From assembly GCF_000429425.1 (NCBI RefSeq), contig NZ_AUBV01000006.1:186001-250000 (forward strand): a stretch of DNA of 64,000 bases. The letters are read 5' to 3'. This DNA is from Algoriphagus mannitolivorans DSM 15301. Its GTDB lineage: Bacteria > Bacteroidota > Bacteroidia > Cytophagales > Cyclobacteriaceae. Position numbers and translations under genes: made by a program. The stretch's first letter is position 1. Every line of letters begins with the position of its first letter. Below are positions 60,126 through 64,000 of the stretch, one piece after another. A model generated the notes under the pieces. That model saw only the letters and a list, made by a program, of their open reading frames with translations. It searched no databases and was not told the DNA's origin.

Positions 60126-60722
60126 ATGAAAAAAATCATGAAAAAGCTCAAAAATCTGTTTTGGATATTTTTTTCTGCGTTTATCCTTTGCTCTTGTAGC
60201 CAAGAAGAAGATTCTGCTCCACAATCCCAGTCCTTCCTGAAATTTAAAGCTGGAGGAAAATTGGTTGAATATTCAGGAAGTAACCAGCCTATGGGGTTTT
60301 CACTGGATGCTTCTGGTCCTATGTATCTGGCTACAGCGATAATTTTAGGCACTCCTGGAGATGGGACAAAGAATTTTCTGAGTATTACTGTCAGAAATGA
60401 AACCACTTTTCAGCTTGGAAAAGAGTATCAAATGCAACAGGCTTTCCAGTACAAAGGGGCCAACTTAGTTCGAATTCTTTTGACCTATTCTGATGCTTCG
60501 GGGCAGGTTTTTAATGCAGTACTTTTTCAACAGAATATTCCTGGCATGAAAGTGACTGATGACGCCCAATTGAAATTCACCAAGATAACCTCTGACTGGG
60601 TGGAGGGGACTTTCTCCGGAGTTTTGTTGGGTCCTGTTTCATCCTTGACAGGAAGAGGAAATACAGAATTAGTGATCACAGAAGGGCAGTTTAGTCTTCC
60701 TTTGATCAATAACATCCCCTAA
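60126..60722 (+). CDS. Small secreted lipoprotein, unknown function
   Basis: The protein has 198 residues. The lipoprotein signal ends FILCSC. The rest is beta-rich with no enzyme motif, and resembles the DUF6252-like single-domain lipoproteins of Bacteroidota (tentative). Two starts (60126 and 60138) are possible; the first is given. It converges with the barrel gene and overlaps its stop by 4 bp. Nothing shows a function. Confidence 0.65.
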   Translation: MKKIMKKLKNLFWIFFSAFILCSCSQEEDSAPQSQSFLKFKAGGKLVEYSGSNQPMGFSLDASGPMYLATAIILGTPGDGTKNFLSITVRNETTFQLGKEYQMQQAFQYKGANLVRILLTYSDASGQVFNAVLFQQNIPGMKVTDDAQLKFTKITSDWVEGTFSGVLLGPVSSLTGRGNTELVITEGQFSLPLINNIP

Positions 60723-61282
60723 AGCTTCACACTTAGCCCTACGTTGAGATAGGAAATGCCGTAGCCCAGTTCTGCAAATCCCGCTAATTTATCAGTAAAA
60801 AAGTACCTCGCTCCACCAAATAAGGTAAGGCCTGTAGAATTACCATAGCTGCCATTGGCGCCCGTATTGAATCCTGAATTATCCTCATAAGAGTAGCTGA
60901 GTAGGTTGTAGCTGAGCAAAACTCCGGCATATAGATCCAGTTTTTCATTTTGAATTTGCGAAAAATGAAAAGCTCCTCTTGCTCCCAGGATGGTGTAATT
61001 CCACTTGGATTCCGAGTTGAATCCATTGCTGCTGGTTTTGTAACCGAATGATTTGTAGCCGATATATCCTCCCAAACTGATCACCCCAGTCTCACCGACT
61101 GTGGCAATTCCTTGCTCATAAACCAAACTCAAGGCTGGAATCTGACTGCTGTAATTAAAACTTCCCAGGGAGCTTCCAATGCCAACTCCTAAAGAAATCA
61201 CCTTGTCTTCTTTGGCGAAAGTTTGGGCAAAGGTGGTTACTGCGAAAAAACAGAAAAGAGAAAAAAGGAGAGTTGCTTTCAT
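60719..61282 (-). CDS. Small outer-membrane beta-barrel protein
   Basis: The protein has 187 residues with signal MKATLLFSLFCFFAVTTFAQ. It has about eight amphipathic strands and ends GISYLNVGLSVKL, the usual barrel-closing pattern of the OmpW/outer-membrane beta-barrel group. Function unknown. It overlaps the end of the convergent lipoprotein gene by 4 bp and is divergent from the histidine kinase, 149 bp away. Confidence 0.72.
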   Translation of the reverse strand: MKATLLFSLFCFFAVTTFAQTFAKEDKVISLGVGIGSSLGSFNYSSQIPALSLVYEQGIATVGETGVISLGGYIGYKSFGYKTSSNGFNSESKWNYTILGARGAFHFSQIQNEKLDLYAGVLLSYNLLSYSYEDNSGFNTGANGSYGNSTGLTLFGGARYFFTDKLAGFAELGYGISYLNVGLSVKL

Positions 61283-61431
61283 TTTTTTAGGGGTTTGATT
61301 TTTTGACTAAAATCTGCCTGAAAATGAAGTCATTCCAGTTTCAATTATTTCTTGCACGAATTCATTTATTTCATGGCATAATTCTTCAATTTTTTGAGAA
61401 ATGACTATTTTGAGGTTTAGCTTGAGAAATC

Positions 61432-63501
61432 ATGAAAAGATATTTTTTGCTCATTGGACTAATATTTTTCCTTGCCGATGAAGTCTTGGCTCAGTCAGCA
61501 ATTGACTCTCTGCAAATCGCCTTGAAAAAAACTGGAAATAAGGACACTGTTCGGGTACAGCTTTACAATGAGCTTGCTTGGGAATGGGCGGGTTCTAATC
61601 CCCAAATCGGGCTTCTTTTTGCGGATTCAGCGTATCAATTGGCTCAAAAACTCCAATTCGAGTCAGGTAAAATTGCAGCGATGAATCGAAAAGGCGTGAA
61701 TTATTGGTACTCCGGGCAAGATTCCCTAGCGATTAAATCCTATGAGGTGGTATTGGATTATCACCTCCGGAACCAAAATCGCAAAGGTCAGGGAACTACG
61801 ATCAACAACATTGCCTTGCTGTATTACAATCAAAATGATTTCAAAAAAGCCTTGGAATTTCACCATCAGGCCACGGAGATTTTTGAAGAATTGGGATTAA
61901 GAAAAAACATCATCAACAGCCTCTCGAATGAGGGTGTGGTGTTTTTGGCTTTGGCAGATTATCCGAATGCCAAAAGTCTTTTTCTTCGGGCTCTTGGCCA
62001 AACCGGGGAGGAGGATACTTGGGAGCGCGGTAACTTGTATAATAATCTTGGTTTGGTGGAGAAAAACCTTAGGAATTATCCCAAAGCAGAAGAATACTAC
62101 CTGCAAGGCTTGGAGCTCTACAGAAAGACCGGAAATCTGTCGTCAGAAGCTGGCGTTCTTGGAAATTTAAGTGCCCTCAAGCAACTTCAAAACCAAATGA
62201 ATGAGGCCGAATCCTATATCAATCAGGCCTTGGAATTAAATTTAAAGCTGGGAAATCCCAGGAAAATTGCCTCTGATCTCAGCAATCTTGGTGCACTGAA
62301 ATCTTCCTTGGGACAATTCCCTGTGGCAGAAAAAGCTTTGGACAGCGCAAGGGTGATCTATGAATTTTTGGATGAAAAGCTGTTGCTTTCTTCGGTCTTG
62401 CTTCAATTGGCAAAAGTGGGTGATTTGCAGGGGAAAAGCCCTCAAGTAGGATATCTCTTGGAAAAAGAGGCTTTGAAAAAAGCTCAAAGTTCGGGTTCCC
62501 TGGATGCGCTCCAGCATGCTTGGAAGGCTCTTTCTGATCGTCAGGAGCTATTGGGGGAATTCAGGGAAAGTCTGATCTCCTTCAGAAACTATAGCTTGTA
62601 TAAGGACAGTATTTTCAACCGCGAAAACGAAAAAAAGCTGCTTAAGGCTCAACTGGGTCATGAGTTTGATCAAAAAGAAAAGCAGATCACAGAGGTATTT
62701 GAGATGGAAAAAGCGCTTTTGGAATACGAAAGAAATCAAGAAAGATGGAAGGTCGGTTTCTTGCTTTTTGCAGCGGCCTCAATTTTAGCAATTGGGATTT
62801 TGGTTTTTTTCTTTTTGAGGAGACAAAGCATAGTTCGTCAAAAGGAACTTGAGGCAAGTTTTAGAGCTCAAATGGTGGACTTAGAACTGAAAGCCTTGAG
62901 AGCTCAGATGAATCCGCATTTCATTTTTAATGCTTTGGGGTCCATCAGTAATTTTTTGTTGAAGAATCAGCCGGATGAAGCCGACAGGTATTTGACCAAG
63001 TTTTCACGCCTGATCCGGAGGATTTTGGAGTATTCTGAAAAAAGAGAAATCAGCCTTGCGCAGGAGCTGGAGTTGTTGGAGGATTATATCGCATTGGAAA
63101 CCCTTAGGATGGGCAAGTCAGTGGATTTTCGAGTCATCAACTCAGAAAATATGGATTTCCGGCATATTGAAATTCCTCCCTTGCTACTCCAACCTTTGGT
63201 AGAGAATAGTCTATGGCATGGGATTGCTTATACTTCTTATCCAGGGGAAATTCTCCTGGAAATCACGTCCGAAATGGGTTCTTTGATTTTGACTTTAAGA
63301 GATAATGGAGAAGGCCAAGAGGATGTGGTCCGGCTTCCTTACAAAGCAAGCTCTATGGGCCTGAGCCTTGTTAAAAGTAGATTGGATCACTTGGACTGGA
63401 ATTCGAAAAAAGGAAATTCTGAATCACTTCGATGTGAAAAAAGGGAAAAAGGGTTTGAAGTTCAGCTCCGAATCGCCAAAACTCTAGCCAAAATGATATG
63501 A
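61432..63501 (+). CDS. TPR-containing LytS-family sensor histidine kinase
   Basis: The protein has 689 residues: signal peptide (about 1-21), six or seven TPR-like repeats (about 60-400; for example AEEYYLQGLELYRKTGNL), a coiled coil (about 395-435), one membrane helix (about 440-464), then the His_kinase domain with LRAQMNPHFIFNALGSISN (phospho-His H496) and an HATPase end (LVENSLWHGI, RDNGEG). TPR repeats outside the membrane sense an unknown partner. It overlaps the response regulator start by 4 bp (ATGA), so the two form one pair. Confidence 0.93.
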   Translation: MKRYFLLIGLIFFLADEVLAQSAIDSLQIALKKTGNKDTVRVQLYNELAWEWAGSNPQIGLLFADSAYQLAQKLQFESGKIAAMNRKGVNYWYSGQDSLAIKSYEVVLDYHLRNQNRKGQGTTINNIALLYYNQNDFKKALEFHHQATEIFEELGLRKNIINSLSNEGVVFLALADYPNAKSLFLRALGQTGEEDTWERGNLYNNLGLVEKNLRNYPKAEEYYLQGLELYRKTGNLSSEAGVLGNLSALKQLQNQMNEAESYINQALELNLKLGNPRKIASDLSNLGALKSSLGQFPVAEKALDSARVIYEFLDEKLLLSSVLLQLAKVGDLQGKSPQVGYLLEKEALKKAQSSGSLDALQHAWKALSDRQELLGEFRESLISFRNYSLYKDSIFNRENEKKLLKAQLGHEFDQKEKQITEVFEMEKALLEYERNQERWKVGFLLFAAASILAIGILVFFFLRRQSIVRQKELEASFRAQMVDLELKALRAQMNPHFIFNALGSISNFLLKNQPDEADRYLTKFSRLIRRILEYSEKREISLAQELELLEDYIALETLRMGKSVDFRVINSENMDFRHIEIPPLLLQPLVENSLWHGIAYTSYPGEILLEITSEMGSLILTLRDNGEGQEDVVRLPYKASSMGLSLVKSRLDHLDWNSKKGNSESLRCEKREKGFEVQLRIAKTLAKMI

Positions 63502-64000
63502 TAAAGACGTTGATTATTGAGGATGAAAAGGGAAGTGCCGACCGGCTTTTTCACTTTTTGGAGAGAGACCATCAATCGAGCATCGAGGTATTAGGCTGGG
63601 TACAGACTGCTAAGGAAGCGCTGGATTTATTGAATCAAAAGACTGTGGATTTGATTTTTTTGGATGTGGAATTGGGTGAACAAACGGGATTTGAGGTTTT
63701 GAAAGCAGCTCCGAAAGGTGAGTTTCAGGTTGTTTTCACCACAGCACATCAGGAGTATGCGCTCCAGGCTATCAAACATGCAGCCTTGGATTATTTACTC
63801 AAGCCTATAGACCGGGAAGAGCTGAGGATAGCTATAGAGAAGGTGAAAAGTAAAAAAAATGGGCAAGGAAAGGAATCTTTGGAAAAGCTACTTCGACATC
63901 TTCATTTGCAGGATAAAATAGGTAACAAGATCGCTTTACCCTCCCTGATCGGAATTGAATACATTTCCGTGGAGGAAATTATGAGATGTCAGGCAGATGT
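63498..64000 (+). CDS. LytTR-type response regulator, 3' end outside window
   Basis: The frame runs from the ATG at 63498 to the window end (167 codons seen). The receiver has acidic pocket E8-D9-E10, phospho-acceptor D56 in LIFLDVELG, and the KP pair in LLKPIDREEL; the LytTR DNA-binding domain begins at about residue 144 (KIALPSLIGIEYISVEEI). It pairs with the TPR histidine kinase, overlapping by 4 bp. The end is missing, so its full length is unknown. Confidence 0.93.
   Translation, partial: MIKTLIIEDEKGSADRLFHFLERDHQSSIEVLGWVQTAKEALDLLNQKTVDLIFLDVELGEQTGFEVLKAAPKGEFQVVFTTAHQEYALQAIKHAALDYLLKPIDREELRIAIEKVKSKKNGQGKESLEKLLRHLHLQDKIGNKIALPSLIGIEYISVEEIMRCQAD

Noticed and set aside
1-64000. 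tRNA or rRNA genes, CRISPR arrays, insertion sequences, prophage
   Set aside because: No cloverleaf, no regularly spaced direct repeats of 25-40 bp, no transposase or integrase frame was seen by eye; small ncRNAs cannot be excluded without covariance searches.

Overview
The window is about 43-45% GC by eye and is chromosomal DNA of a Bacteroidota bacterium, most likely order Cytophagales, family Cyclobacteriaceae (Algoriphagus-like; the genus is inference). The evidence is a full-length SprA (gliding and type IX secretion), Bacteroidota-only families (DUF4837, DUF4292, TolB-type outer-membrane barrels), promoters of the form TTTG-N19-TAnnTTTG, lipoproteins with Bacteroidota-style lipoboxes and a TPR-LytS/LytTR two-component pair. 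No tRNA, rRNA, CRISPR array, prophage or transposase was seen.

Region 1 (1-28 kb) is core genome. It holds the end of an outer-membrane barrel gene, yicC, an amidohydrolase lipoprotein, two adjacent TonB paralogues, and a long minus-strand series: DUF4837, maeB, ruvA, sprA, gcvH, vanZ. Upstream on the same strand lie enoyl-CoA hydratase, a flippase, a TPR protein, DUF4292, an EnvC-like factor, tatA, gatA and a LysM lytic transglycosylase. NADP isocitrate dehydrogenase reads the other way. Three good promoters (before gcvH, tatA and the enoyl-CoA hydratase) cut these series into transcription units, and two of them settle start codons.

Region 2 (28-41 kb) has a glycosyltransferase/DegT aminotransferase pair, a DUF819 transporter, a tandem 184-bp repeat, a bile-acid/Na+ symporter-family gene, and a tightly coupled six-gene minus-strand operon. 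That operon runs PadR regulator, DUF433/DUF5615 toxin-antitoxin-like pair, then three related membrane proteins, with a near-perfect palindrome in front. After it come a GNAT acetyltransferase, an OmpA-family lipoprotein, an unknown membrane protein, an ENPP-type phosphodiesterase coupled to a truncated haemoglobin, and a CotH-like secreted protein.

Region 3 (41-44.3 kb) is noticeably AT-richer. It carries an ATP-grasp ligase, a 2-oxoglutarate oxygenase with an HxE motif, and a convergent family-2 glycosyltransferase. This is the best candidate for a small acquired biosynthetic locus.

Region 4 (44.3-60 kb) has a short DnaE polymerase, then a catabolic block: Na+/solute symporter, DHDPS-superfamily lyase, a BNR protein without the sialidase RIP motif, a HigBA module, a CE15 glucuronoyl esterase and a PhoPQ-activated-protein homologue. 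An iron-type TonB receptor/PepSY reductase pair and a genuine GH33 sialidase follow. Together they suggest scavenging of glucuronate- and sialate-decorated glycans plus siderophore uptake.

Region 5 (60-64 kb) has a small lipoprotein, an outer-membrane barrel, and a TPR histidine kinase overlapping a LytTR response regulator that is cut by the window end.

The most unusual non-coding signal is a set of degenerate 7-bp-period arrays in three separate intergenic regions, each with its own heptamer. At one locus they form opposite arms of a hairpin that has been tandemly duplicated.
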